Part shown: positions 44,326-53,935 of the stretch, one piece after another | How positions within the stretch are numbered: position 1 is the first letter of the stretch | Layout of the letters: every line of letters begins with the position of its first letter | DNA from: Oxalobacteraceae bacterium | GTDB lineage: Bacteria; Pseudomonadota; Gammaproteobacteria; Burkholderiales; Burkholderiaceae_D | NCBI GenBank assembly: GCA_027486615.1 | Contig: JAIXOW010000449.1 | Coordinates: 1-64,000, forward strand | DNA: 64,000 nucleotides | Direction of reading: 5' to 3' | Position numbers and translations under genes: made by a program | Notes under the pieces: model-generated | Told to the model about the DNA's origin: nothing | Seen by the model: the letters and a program-made list of their open reading frames with translations, nothing else | Databases searched by the model: none

Positions 44326-45633
44326 ATGCAAGGTAAACGCATAGCAGTATTAGGTGCAGGACCTATGGGTTTGGCAGTGGCTTATCAACTAGCACGCGAT
44401 GGTCATCAGCCCGTGGTATTTGAAGCAGATGATAGAGTCGGTGGTATGACAGCGATGTTTGATTTTGCAGGATTGCAGATAGAGCGCTATTACCATTTTC
44501 ATTGTATTTCTGATACAGCATTTTTACGTGTGTTAGATGAATTAAATCTTGCACATAAAATGCATTGGGTAGAAACCCGTATGGCTTATTGGTATCGTCA
44601 AACTTTGCAGCCGTGGGGTAATCCATTTGCTTTATTAAGATTTCGTGGTTTAAGTTTTATTGCCAAGTTTCGCTATGGCCTGCATGCTTTTTTATCGACT
44701 AAGCGCACTAACTGGCAGCCACTCGATAATGTAGAAGCTGTAGGTTGGATTAAACGTTGGGTGGGTGCTGAAGCTTATGAAGTGTTATGGCGCCGATTGT
44801 TTGACTATAAGTTTTATGATTACACCGCTAATCTTTCTGCTGCATGGATATGGAGTCGTATCCGTCGTATAGGTCGTTCGCGTTATAGCTTGTTCCGTGA
44901 GAAGTTAGGTTATCTAGATGGTGGCTCTGGTACTTTGCTTAACGCTATGCGTGCTGACATAGAAGCGCATGGTGGGGTGATTCATCTTAAAACACCAGTA
45001 ATTAAAGTACATATACAAAACGGTAAAGTCAGTGGTGTGGAAATAAATGGTCAAATCGAACAATTTGACACCGTGATTAGCACAGTCCCTCTGCCTTATA
45101 TTCCCAAGTTAATTCCTGATTTGCCATCTGCGATGTTGGAGCAGTTTCGCGCTTTGAAAAATATTGCGGTGGTCTGTGTGATTGCAAAATTACGCAAGCC
45201 ACTGACCAATAATTTTTGGTTAAACACAAATGATCCTGAGATGGATATTCCTGGCATTGTGGAATATTCAAATCTACGTCCTTTGGATTGTCATATCGTC
45301 TATGTGCCATTTTATATGCCAGGTGAGCATCCTAAATTTGCAGAAGATGATCAAGTGTTTTTAGATAAGGTAAAACGCTACTTTAAAAAAATTAATCCTG
45401 CATTAACGGATGATGATTTCATCGCTCTGCATGCAAGTCGCTATCGTCATGCTCAACCTATTTGTGAGCCAGGTTATTTAGAGCGATTGCCACCTGCGCG
45501 TTTGCCTGTACAAGGTTTGTGGGTGGCGGATACTTCACACTACTATCCTGAAGATAGAGGTATTTCTGAGAGCATAGACTTTGGTAGGAAGATGGCACAG
45601 GCAGCCATTCATTCAATTGAGGCGGTGCAGTGA
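44326..45633 (+). CDS. NAD(P)/FAD-dependent oxidoreductase (amine oxidase/UDP-galactopyranose mutase-like fold)
   Basis: [37 protein letters not shown]. Confidence 0.82.
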   Translation: MQGKRIAVLGAGPMGLAVAYQLARDGHQPVVFEADDRVGGMTAMFDFAGLQIERYYHFHCISDTAFLRVLDELNLAHKMHWVETRMAYWYRQTLQPWGNPFALLRFRGLSFIAKFRYGLHAFLSTKRTNWQPLDNVEAVGWIKRWVGAEAYEVLWRRLFDYKFYDYTANLSAAWIWSRIRRIGRSRYSLFREKLGYLDGGSGTLLNAMRADIEAHGGVIHLKTPVIKVHIQNGKVSGVEINGQIEQFDTVISTVPLPYIPKLIPDLPSAMLEQFRALKNIAVVCVIAKLRKPLTNNFWLNTNDPEMDIPGIVEYSNLRPLDCHIVYVPFYMPGEHPKFAEDDQVFLDKVKRYFKKINPALTDDDFIALHASRYRHAQPICEPGYLERLPPARLPVQGLWVADTSHYYPEDRGISESIDFGRKMAQAAIHSIEAVQ

Positions 45634-46040
45634 TCAAGCAATTTCTGTCGCATCAGTTCTTACTGTTTCTTATTACAGGTGGGACAGCTGCTGCAGTGAA
45701 TTTTTTTTCGCGCATACTTTATAGCCTGTGGTTGCCATTCTCTGTAGCTGTTGTGCTGGCTTATCTGACAGGGATGATCACTGCATTTATCTTGGCTAAA
45801 TTATTTGTATTTAAAAACAGTCAGCAATCTATGCAACGTAGTGCTGTTTTCTTTGTCTTGGTGAATCTGGTTGCTGTTGCGCAGACATGGGGAATTAGTA
45901 TGGGTCTGCTCTATGTTGTTTTCCCTGCATGGGAATTTAATTTTTATGCGCCCGAGTGCGCGCATGCTGTGGGTGTGATCGTACCTGTGTTTACCAGTTA
46001 TCTCGGTCATAAGCGCTGGTCCTTTAAAGACTCGCACTAG
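45630..46040 (+). CDS. GtrA family membrane protein
   Basis: [52 protein letters not shown]; four TM segments. Confidence 0.85.
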   Translation: MIKQFLSHQFLLFLITGGTAAAVNFFSRILYSLWLPFSVAVVLAYLTGMITAFILAKLFVFKNSQQSMQRSAVFFVLVNLVAVAQTWGISMGLLYVVFPAWEFNFYAPECAHAVGVIVPVFTSYLGHKRWSFKDSH

Positions 46041-46048
46041 CTCGCTAT

Positions 46049-47593
46049 TTAATTTTTCTCTAGTGGTTTGCCAGCAGGTAGATCATATTGTTCTAAAAAT
46101 TTACAACCGCGTTGAGGTAAAAATGCGGGAATGCGATAGTAGCTTGCCGCTATAGTGCTTAAAACCTGATCGCGATAAACATCAAATTTAAAATTCTTAC
46201 CTTCAGCTAGCCAGTAGCGGGCACCATTTAATCTCACTATCGATACATGGGCTTCTTCAAAAAATGGCGCCATACTTTCTTGTGTGATGGGGCGGGTATC
46301 AAATATACGAATTGTTTTACCTGCGAACTGATGAAAGTCAGTCAAATTATCATCCATGCGCGCATGAAAACTACCCATACCAAATACCGGAATATCAGTT
46401 CTTTCGTAATAACCAAATAAAGAAGCGGAAGAATACGAACGCGTCATGAGCACGCCGTCTTCAGGCATATCGCGCATGAGCACGGAGAGTAATTGTGGTG
46501 TTTCTTTATGCATGACGATGGCAGCATGCAGTTTCATATTTTGCCACGTTGGAGTAGGCGCATGCGCGAGAATAGCTAAGGCAATAATATGCGGCACACC
46601 TAAGGCAAGTGTCCATAAACTGAGTTGGCGCAAAGTTTGTGGGGCGCATACACCCGCCACAAATATGAACACAAAAGGTAGGAAGGCTAGTACCCAATGT
46701 AGGCCTACGGTTTTATAAAAAGACAATGCTAAAAATAGCGTAAACGGTAGAACAAATAAAATAACTAAAGCTAAGCGTTGTGGTTTTAACCAGTCTTGCT
46801 TTTGCGTGTTTTTATAAAGTTGATACAACAGCCAAGGCATAAGTAGATATAGCATCATGCCCAGATAAATACCAAATGTCGTGAATGAAAACTGCGAGCC
46901 TTGATTGCGATTGATCACATTAAAGAGAATATTGTTCCAGCAGTGTGTGCTGTTATAAACAAGATTCACTATAAAAAATGGTAGGGCACATAAGGCAATG
47001 ATGATTAAACGCAGCCAAGCAGTGCGGGTACGAACTAAAAAAATATAATAAGCAGCATAAGAAATGGCGAGTAAAGCTGCGAAATATTTAGACAGTAATG
47101 CTAGACCCAGTAAGATCCCGCATAGCACAATCCACTTTAGTGAGTTTTCTAATTCACTTCGTAAAAACGCATAAGCTGAAAAAAACAGAAAAAATATCAG
47201 CGGTGTGTCGGTAGTGACTAAAGTCAGTGCCCAAGTAAAAGGCAAGAGTAAAAATAAACTACCTAACTGCCATGCCTTATCGGCTTGTTCGGGTTGCAGG
47301 CGACGAAAAATATCCATCATGCCTAGCGCAATCACCACCCACAGTAAAATCGCGGGTAAGCGCAGCACGATCAGTTCAGAAGAGAATTGCTGCATCAGCC
47401 ACAGCAGCCATCCACCCATAGGCGGATGATCGTAATAGCCCCAGTCTAGATGCATGCCCCATTTATAAAAATAAGCTTCATCACCTGTAATGGGTATAGC
47501 CACTGCCAACCAAAATTTAATTAAAGTTGTCAGTAATAGAACGATGAGAAAGTTGCGACGTGGGTCTGCAAACTGAGTGGAGAAGATTTTCAT
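46049..47593 (-). CDS. Glycosyltransferase family 39-like (GT-C) membrane protein
   Basis: IPITGDEAYFYKWGMHLDWGYYDHPPMGGWLLWLMQ; multiple TM segments. Confidence 0.85.
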   Translation of the reverse strand: MKIFSTQFADPRRNFLIVLLLTTLIKFWLAVAIPITGDEAYFYKWGMHLDWGYYDHPPMGGWLLWLMQQFSSELIVLRLPAILLWVVIALGMMDIFRRLQPEQADKAWQLGSLFLLLPFTWALTLVTTDTPLIFFLFFSAYAFLRSELENSLKWIVLCGILLGLALLSKYFAALLAISYAAYYIFLVRTRTAWLRLIIIALCALPFFIVNLVYNSTHCWNNILFNVINRNQGSQFSFTTFGIYLGMMLYLLMPWLLYQLYKNTQKQDWLKPQRLALVILFVLPFTLFLALSFYKTVGLHWVLAFLPFVFIFVAGVCAPQTLRQLSLWTLALGVPHIIALAILAHAPTPTWQNMKLHAAIVMHKETPQLLSVLMRDMPEDGVLMTRSYSSASLFGYYERTDIPVFGMGSFHARMDDNLTDFHQFAGKTIRIFDTRPITQESMAPFFEEAHVSIVRLNGARYWLAEGKNFKFDVYRDQVLSTIAASYYRIPAFLPQRGCKFLEQYDLPAGKPLEKN

Positions 47594-47927
47594 AAGCCGT
47601 ATTGTAAATGCCTAGGCCAACTAGTAGCAGTGAGCGTAATTATTTCATTAAGTGGGCTGCGTTTTAGTCTTTTGATAATGTCTGAATGGCTATGTTTCCT
47701 AGTAGAATTGAGGCTTGTTGGTTTTTGAATAGTGCTGATCTAAAAATCACCTGTTCTGCCACGCGAACTTGCGTGATTTTGGCAATTCAAAAGCGTTATC
47801 TATGTTTTTGAATATGAATAATTCCCATGATGTCGCATATCAGACGACACACGGATTAATAAAAACAGGCTTAATAATGAACTTCGTTAAATTCGTTGTA
47901 TCACCCATCAACACTATTTCACCTATT

Positions 47928-48458
47928 ATGAATCGTGCTTTCATCCTCATAATGCTTATCGCTGCAAGTTCTGTCATGCCTAGCCATGCAGAAGGATTAA
48001 AAGGTATTCCAGGTAGTTGGACTGAAGGTTTTAATTTAGAAGAAAAAGCGGGTGATCGTTGGGACTTTAACGTGTCACCTTACAGCGTGCATTTCTCTTC
48101 TAGCCCTGATCACAAATATGTATGGTTGGTCGGTGTAGAGCGTGAGCGTAGCGATGGCACCATCACTGGCGCTGCGTATTTTTCCAATTCATTTGGCCAA
48201 CCTACAGGGTATATCTACCCTTGGGGTGGCATAAGTAAAAACATACTTGGCATTGAACATCTTTATGCAAAATGGACAGCTGGTTTGTTATATGGTTACA
48301 AAGCTCCCTATGAAGATAAAGTGCCTTTCAATAATAATGGCTTTTCACCAGCGGTCGTTCCTGCAGTTGGTTATGAACTGGCCGGTGGTAATAAAGTACA
48401 GTTGAATATATTTGGCGCTGCTGGTTTGATGTTTCAGTTTTCTGCACCTATCAAATAA
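47928..48458 (+). CDS. Outer-membrane beta-barrel protein, possibly PagP-like
   Basis: Signal peptide (MNRAFILIMLIAASSVMPSHA); alternating barrel-like pattern ending in GLMFQFSAPIK. Start trimmed from 47769. Confidence 0.55.
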   Translation: MNRAFILIMLIAASSVMPSHAEGLKGIPGSWTEGFNLEEKAGDRWDFNVSPYSVHFSSSPDHKYVWLVGVERERSDGTITGAAYFSNSFGQPTGYIYPWGGISKNILGIEHLYAKWTAGLLYGYKAPYEDKVPFNNNGFSPAVVPAVGYELAGGNKVQLNIFGAAGLMFQFSAPIK

Positions 48459-48525
48459 TTGTTGTGAGCAGCAGGCTGCATGCCTGCTTGCTTGATTCAA
48501 TCTTAGGTCTACAGTCGGAGGGGTA

Positions 48526-49590
48526 ATGATGGACGCAGGTGAGTTAGAACATGTTCCATCATCCCCTACCTCAGCACTCACTCCCCTAGAATTTACTGGT
48601 AAAGCTTCAGAGTATTTTGGTATTTGGATTACCAACATACTGCTGAGCATAATCACCATAGGCATTTATTCAGCTTGGGCTAAAGTTAGAACAAAAAAAT
48701 ACTTTGCGCATCACACTTTGATCGCGGGTACGGGCTTTGATTACCATGCTAAGCCACTGAATATCTTAAAAGGGCGCATCATCGCAGTTGTGCTGTATTC
48801 CATTTATGGTTTTGTTTCGCAAGCATCACCGCTATTGGCAGTTATCTTTTTAGGACTCGTCTTTTTAGCAACGCCTTGGATAATCCTACAATCCATGCGC
48901 TTTAATTTACGCAATACCAGTCATCGCGGCTTACGCTTTAATTTCGTGGGTAAACTCGGTGAGGCAGTCAAGATTTATATCTTTTACACTGCACTCATTG
49001 TTTTTACCTTAGGTTTAATCCTACCTTTTTTAAATTATCGCTCACGTAGTTTTGCAATTAACAATACGTGTTTTGGATTGTCACGTTTTCAAGCACAGCT
49101 AACGGCAAGAAGTTTTTATCTCACTTATCTTAAGTTAGGTGGTTGGATGATATTCGTTGCTATTGGTTGTGCTGCATTATTAGGTTTGGCTTATACAGTC
49201 GGTCTGGGTTTTAATTTAACCGAGCTAATCTCCTTTTTACCGCTACTGTTATTGATAGTCGTGATTGTTGGTCCTGGAGCCTATTTAAAAGCAAGCTTGG
49301 GTAAGCTAGTTTATAACAGTACCCATTTAGAAAATTTTTCTTTTAAATGTGACTGGCGCGCACGTGATTTAATCTGGATCTATGCCTCGAATTTTCTTTT
49401 GATTGTGTTGAGTTTTGGCTTACTCATACCTTGGTCAAAAATTCGCTCTACAAGGTATCTGGTTAGTCACATGACAATCAAAGGCGATACAAACTTTGAT
49501 CAATTTGTAGCTGGAAAAATAGACCAACTCGCCGCCACCGGACAGGAGATAGGCGAGTTCTTTGATGTTGATCTTCCAGTATTAGGATGA
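48526..49590 (+). CDS. DUF898 (YjgN family) inner membrane protein
   Basis: FTGKASEYFGIWITNILLSIITIGIYSAWAKVRTKKYFAHHTLIAGTGFDYHAKPLNILKGR. Confidence 0.9.
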   Translation: MMDAGELEHVPSSPTSALTPLEFTGKASEYFGIWITNILLSIITIGIYSAWAKVRTKKYFAHHTLIAGTGFDYHAKPLNILKGRIIAVVLYSIYGFVSQASPLLAVIFLGLVFLATPWIILQSMRFNLRNTSHRGLRFNFVGKLGEAVKIYIFYTALIVFTLGLILPFLNYRSRSFAINNTCFGLSRFQAQLTARSFYLTYLKLGGWMIFVAIGCAALLGLAYTVGLGFNLTELISFLPLLLLIVVIVGPGAYLKASLGKLVYNSTHLENFSFKCDWRARDLIWIYASNFLLIVLSFGLLIPWSKIRSTRYLVSHMTIKGDTNFDQFVAGKIDQLAATGQEIGEFFDVDLPVLG

Positions 49591-50630
49591 AATTTTCAGC
49601 ACGTTACTTTGATGGTCAACGCGCAACTGCGCATGAAGTTACTGTGACATTGTGGGAAGGTGAAATATCTTTTCAGTTTCAAGATACGCATCTTGTATAT
49701 AAAAAAAATCAATACGTCATACAAACTGCTTTAGCAGAAGTAACGCGCATCATTGAATTAGAAGATGGCGGTAGATTAGAAGTGGCGGATCCATCAGGTC
49801 AATTCACTCACCATACCGCGACTGGATATGTGGCTAAAATTATTTATGCACTAGAAAATAATTTCCGCTATGTCGCTTTAGCCTTAACTCTCACCATAGT
49901 ACTGATATGGAGCTTCATCTCCTATGGCGTACCTTTCACAGCTGAGCAAGTTGCCCACGCCATACCTCTTTCAACTGAGAAGGCCATGGGTGAGCAAGTG
50001 CTACAAGCCATGGATATAGAAGAATATGTTTTTCAACCTTCTTTGCTCTCAGTTTCTCGACAAGAGAAAATTAAATCGCAATTACAGAATTTATGTCAGC
50101 AACAAACGAATTGCCCACCATATAAATTATTATTTAGAAAATCAGCACGGCTAGGTGCGAATGCATTCGCCCTACCTGGTGGAACATTAATTATCACTGA
50201 CGATTTAGTGCACATAGCACGTAATGATAATGAAATCACTGCAGTGCTTGCACATGAGTTAGGACATATCAATCGTCGACATGCCATGCGTCAGGTTTTG
50301 CAATCTACATTATCAGGATTAGTCATGGTTGCAGTGCTTGGAGATTTTGATTTAATTGCGTCAGGTCTGCCAGCGACCTTACTGCAATTGCGCTATACCC
50401 GCAAAATGGAATTAGAAGCTGATGCCTATGCTTTACAAGCGTTACAACTTGCCTGTATCTCGCCAATGGCTTTTGTGAATATTCTTGAGCGACTAAGTGG
50501 CGCTCACAAAGAAGATGAATCAGAAAAATCGACCAGTAGTGTTGAGAGATTATTAGCGAGTCATCCTGATACGACTATCAGACTGAAAGCATTCAGAGAT
50601 GCTGAGATGAAGTGTGGTTTCACTCAGTAA
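49587..50630 (+). CDS. M48 family zinc metalloprotease
   Basis: AVLAHELGHINRRHAMRQVLQ (HExxH), ELEADAYAL; single N-terminal TM. Overlaps the DUF898 gene. Confidence 0.88.
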   Translation: MKFSARYFDGQRATAHEVTVTLWEGEISFQFQDTHLVYKKNQYVIQTALAEVTRIIELEDGGRLEVADPSGQFTHHTATGYVAKIIYALENNFRYVALALTLTIVLIWSFISYGVPFTAEQVAHAIPLSTEKAMGEQVLQAMDIEEYVFQPSLLSVSRQEKIKSQLQNLCQQQTNCPPYKLLFRKSARLGANAFALPGGTLIITDDLVHIARNDNEITAVLAHELGHINRRHAMRQVLQSTLSGLVMVAVLGDFDLIASGLPATLLQLRYTRKMELEADAYALQALQLACISPMAFVNILERLSGAHKEDESEKSTSSVERLLASHPDTTIRLKAFRDAEMKCGFTQ

Positions 50631-50939
50631 GTTTTCGAGCAATGAGTTCATCGCTCAAATGAATTTTTGGCTTCATTGATTTATTTGAAAATTTAAATTA
50701 GTTTAATAATAAAAATTAAAAATATTCAAATAGATTTCAAACAAACGTCTTGATTTTTAAGCGCTACAAGATAACTTCCAAAGTGATGATGCCAATATCA
50801 ACCTTGGCAAAAAATAACTGCAATAACCAAGCAACAAATTTTTAAGCGTCGTTACTACTTCGGACGTTCCAATTTCAGTTTTGACTGTTGTTTCAGACTT
50901 AGCTGTTCATATTGGTTCACGTCCAATCAATTATGTCTC

Positions 50940-51017
50940 GTCAATATATATTGACAATTGTTCTCTCGGCATTTTTGTTTCCGGTTTGTTGTTCAAAACT
51001 TGTCAATAGTAATTGAC
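50940..51017. promoter_or_regulatory. Pair of 16-bp dyads GTCAAT-N4-ATTGAC (candidate operators)
   Basis: gtcaatatatattgac at 50940-50955 (perfect palindrome) and gtcaatagtaattgac at 51002-51017, starts 62 bp apart, upstream of the ATG at 51035. Confidence 0.55.
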
Positions 51018-51034
51018 TCATCAAGGGGATAACC

Positions 51035-51937
51035 ATGGATTTTTCGGCAGTCACAAAACGTTCTACCGCTATGCCTGATATCAGTAGCTCAATGGAAATT
51101 GTGAGCCCACAGGCAACACCAGAGTCAGTAAGTAAAAACGCACAAATTTTAAAGAGCGTCTGCAAAGACTTTCAGCATAGTTCAACAAATCATCCAGGCT
51201 TGGGTGTGCAAGAACTTTCCAAGCACCATTGCTGGGGAACCATCTATTCAAATGTAGACCAAGCTGCCTTGCATGATGCGCATCAGAAGATGTCAATATT
51301 AGTTTCACTTTGCGCTAAAAAAGATATTGTTCTTCATCCAAGAAAAGAAAAAACACTTACTAGGATTCAGGAAAAGCACGCGATTGCACAAACATCGAGA
51401 GAAAAAGTTGGTTTTATTGATGATTTTAAAGTTGTCTCTGACTTCATGGCCGGACGAGTCCATTGCCGGGTCGCTGACATTGCAACAGTTGTGGATAAAC
51501 TGAAGCAGTTGGCAAGCGACAGTGATGGCTGGTGTGTGGTGAGGGGAGAAGGCAGCGACTCTTATGGGGCGCATAAAAAGGATGGCACTTTCAAGGACAT
51601 CGTGCAATATGCTTTCATGTACTTGCCAGAACTCGGTCATGTCGCCGAATTTCAGGTTGGACATGAAATGGCGGCGGTAACCTTTACCATCGACTCATAT
51701 TTGAGAGATCAAAAAAAATACGTCGGCGAAGCTGCGCTGCCCCTCAGTTTGTGGGGCGACAAAGATAAGGGAACGCAACTATACGGTGCAGTTAAGGAAT
51801 ATTTGCTGCTGCAAGCAAATCAGCCTAGCGCCACAGATTTGGCAAATAAAAAACAGGAGTGCAAGATTGTTGCTGAGCGCTTGTTTGCCGATGTCAGCAT
51901 GCCAATCGAGGTGAGGGACGTTCTTAATTCGCTGTGA
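51035..51937 (+). CDS. Uncharacterised protein, possible RelA/SpoT-like nucleotidyltransferase fold
   Basis: VVSDFMAGRVHCRVADIATVVDKLKQL...GTFKDIVQYAFMYLPELGHVAEFQVGHEMAAV resembles the RSD core by eye; Ser/Thr-rich N-terminus. Confidence 0.5.
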   Translation: MDFSAVTKRSTAMPDISSSMEIVSPQATPESVSKNAQILKSVCKDFQHSSTNHPGLGVQELSKHHCWGTIYSNVDQAALHDAHQKMSILVSLCAKKDIVLHPRKEKTLTRIQEKHAIAQTSREKVGFIDDFKVVSDFMAGRVHCRVADIATVVDKLKQLASDSDGWCVVRGEGSDSYGAHKKDGTFKDIVQYAFMYLPELGHVAEFQVGHEMAAVTFTIDSYLRDQKKYVGEAALPLSLWGDKDKGTQLYGAVKEYLLLQANQPSATDLANKKQECKIVAERLFADVSMPIEVRDVLNSL

Positions 51938-52129
51938 TAACAAGCTGAAAGAGGTACTGGGGAGGCTAGCCATTTATTGGTCGACTGCATCAATTCATAC
52001 TAGGCTTCCTTCCCTACACCGGTATTGTCGTGATTCTTGAAGTTTCCCTAATGCTTATTTAAAGTCTTGAATCAATCAAGTGAATTCACTTAATATACTT
52101 CTAGAAAATAATTTTCTCTATAAATATTT

Positions 52130-52513
52130 TTATTTGCCGATTTTCTTAAGAATCAATAGTCGCTTTTGTGTTTCATCAACTTCGCAATATCGTTGAGCTG
52201 CATATCCTCGTGGTGTTTCATCTTTATTTTTGCAAGAAGATTTCTTCTTAATCCACTTTCTTTGCTCTTCACGTAAAGATTTCTTTTGATCTTCAGGAAG
52301 AGTGGACATAAGCTGTTTGTAAGTCTGATTCAAATCTTTATCTAAGATTTCGTAATTCGCATCTAAACAATCCAGTGTGGCGGGCACATCTGCCGCAGGA
52401 ATTCCTGAGCAATCGGCGAGTTGTTGAGCACTTGCATTAATTGAGATGCTTAGTGTCAGTAATGCTAATAAATTAGAGAAATTAATTTGTTTGTGTTTTA
52501 AAAATAATTTCAT
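52130..52513 (-). CDS. LprI-like / DUF1311 secreted protein
   Basis: Signal peptide; DCSGIPAADVPATLDCLDANYEILDKDLNQTYKQLMSTLPEDQKKSLREEQRKWIKKKSSCK. Confidence 0.83.
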   Translation of the reverse strand: MKLFLKHKQINFSNLLALLTLSISINASAQQLADCSGIPAADVPATLDCLDANYEILDKDLNQTYKQLMSTLPEDQKKSLREEQRKWIKKKSSCKNKDETPRGYAAQRYCEVDETQKRLLILKKIGK

Positions 52514-52661
52514 AGTTATCCTTTAAGTAATTTAGGTTTTTTTATTATATTTTATTATTCGATCGAATAGATATTGCATCAGCTTATATTATCCTCTGGG
52601 AGCTTTAATTAATCCCTTAAATCATTAAAAATGTAGGCGCATGAAATAGTCGATTTGAAAC

Positions 52662-53435
52662 TCAAGTTGTAAATGCCGCCCAAGTTAAAAACATCCAAGC
52701 TGACACATACGCTGCAGTTCCTGCGAGAAGTCCCACGTTAGCGTACTGTCCCGCAAAGCGTTCTACTAGTAATCCTAAGAGGGGAATAAATTGTTGAGCG
52801 TGCACACCTAAAAAATGTGAGGGGCGTATATCGCGATAGAGATGCCAGCCAACTATAGGAAGGCCAACGCCTGCTGGCGGTTGATGTCCTCCAAGTAGAA
52901 AGCCACTCACGGTTGAGAGTATGAAGGTAAGTAGTAAGCCAATCACGACACCTAAGGTGACGACAGAAAGTCCCATAGTTTTTTGTTCTTGCCAAATCTC
53001 CCAAGCTAGCCATGCTTGTGTCGCTGTTAATCCAACCGCGGCAATTGCCATTACACCAAACAGAATCATGTGCAACACATCGCTGTTGTTGTAATGCGAT
53101 GCCTCTCCTTGCGATCCTTGATAAGTGATGTACACCACTTCAAACAAAGAGGTGAGGATGAGTAAAGCAGTGATCCAAATATAGGTTTGCGTAGTTCCTA
53201 CCGAAGTATGCGCAATGCTCACTAGCCAAACGGTGGTCCAAGCAAATAGAACAGTCGCTGCCATGAATTTCATAGGCTTGACCCACACACCGACATCACG
53301 AATTGTTCGTATGTCTGTGAGTGATACGAGATAAGTGATACCTAAAGCCGCAAGCATTAAGCCACCATAAATCACTAAGATTTTGGAGGCTAGGCTAAGT
53401 GCTGACCAGTTGAGGGCTATGAATTGTTGGATCAT
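52662..53435 (-). CDS. Conserved multi-pass membrane protein of unknown function
   Basis: About seven hydrophobic segments; conserved-looking GGHQPPAGVGLPIVGWHLYRDIRPSHFLGVHAQQFIPLLG. Confidence 0.7.
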   Translation of the reverse strand: MIQQFIALNWSALSLASKILVIYGGLMLAALGITYLVSLTDIRTIRDVGVWVKPMKFMAATVLFAWTTVWLVSIAHTSVGTTQTYIWITALLILTSLFEVVYITYQGSQGEASHYNNSDVLHMILFGVMAIAAVGLTATQAWLAWEIWQEQKTMGLSVVTLGVVIGLLLTFILSTVSGFLLGGHQPPAGVGLPIVGWHLYRDIRPSHFLGVHAQQFIPLLGLLVERFAGQYANVGLLAGTAAYVSAWMFLTWAAFTT

Positions 53436-53540
53436 TTATAAGATGTTTGGAGCTAATTTACTTTGCCGTATTTAAGACAAGAAATCACAGTATGGAAAAT
53501 AGTAGGCAAGTGGACAGAAATTGGATAAGAGTAATTGCCT

Positions 53541-53635
53541 CACTCCTAACGACATTTCTTTGTGAGTACCTACTACTCTGCACTCCAGCTTCCTGACTTA
53601 CCGCCATGCTTCTCTAGTACTTTGACATCAGACAT
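53541..53635 (-). pseudogene. Detached 3' end of a moaC copy (direct repeat with 54902-54996)
   Basis: Minus strand encodes [20 protein letters not shown]-stop, identical in protein to the moaC C-terminus; about 89/95 nt identical by eye. Confidence 0.85.
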
Positions 53636-53935
53636 GATTATGCAACTGACGACTAATATATATCGCCATAGCAAAACATCATAAAGTCGAAGTTAATAAA
53701 ATCAATACCTTATTAAATTTAAAAATAGAATTATTTTTTGAATTATTTTGAAGTCATAATTATATAGTTATATCTTGTTTTTCTATGCTTAAAATTCAAT
53801 TGATGATCAATTTAAATAAATTTTATTAAATAATCACCCTCATCAAAGGAACAATATATAATTTAAAGACAATATAGAAGTTAAGATTAATAAAGTATCT
53901 GTTGTATTGGATATTTAATTGGAAATCAAATTAAC

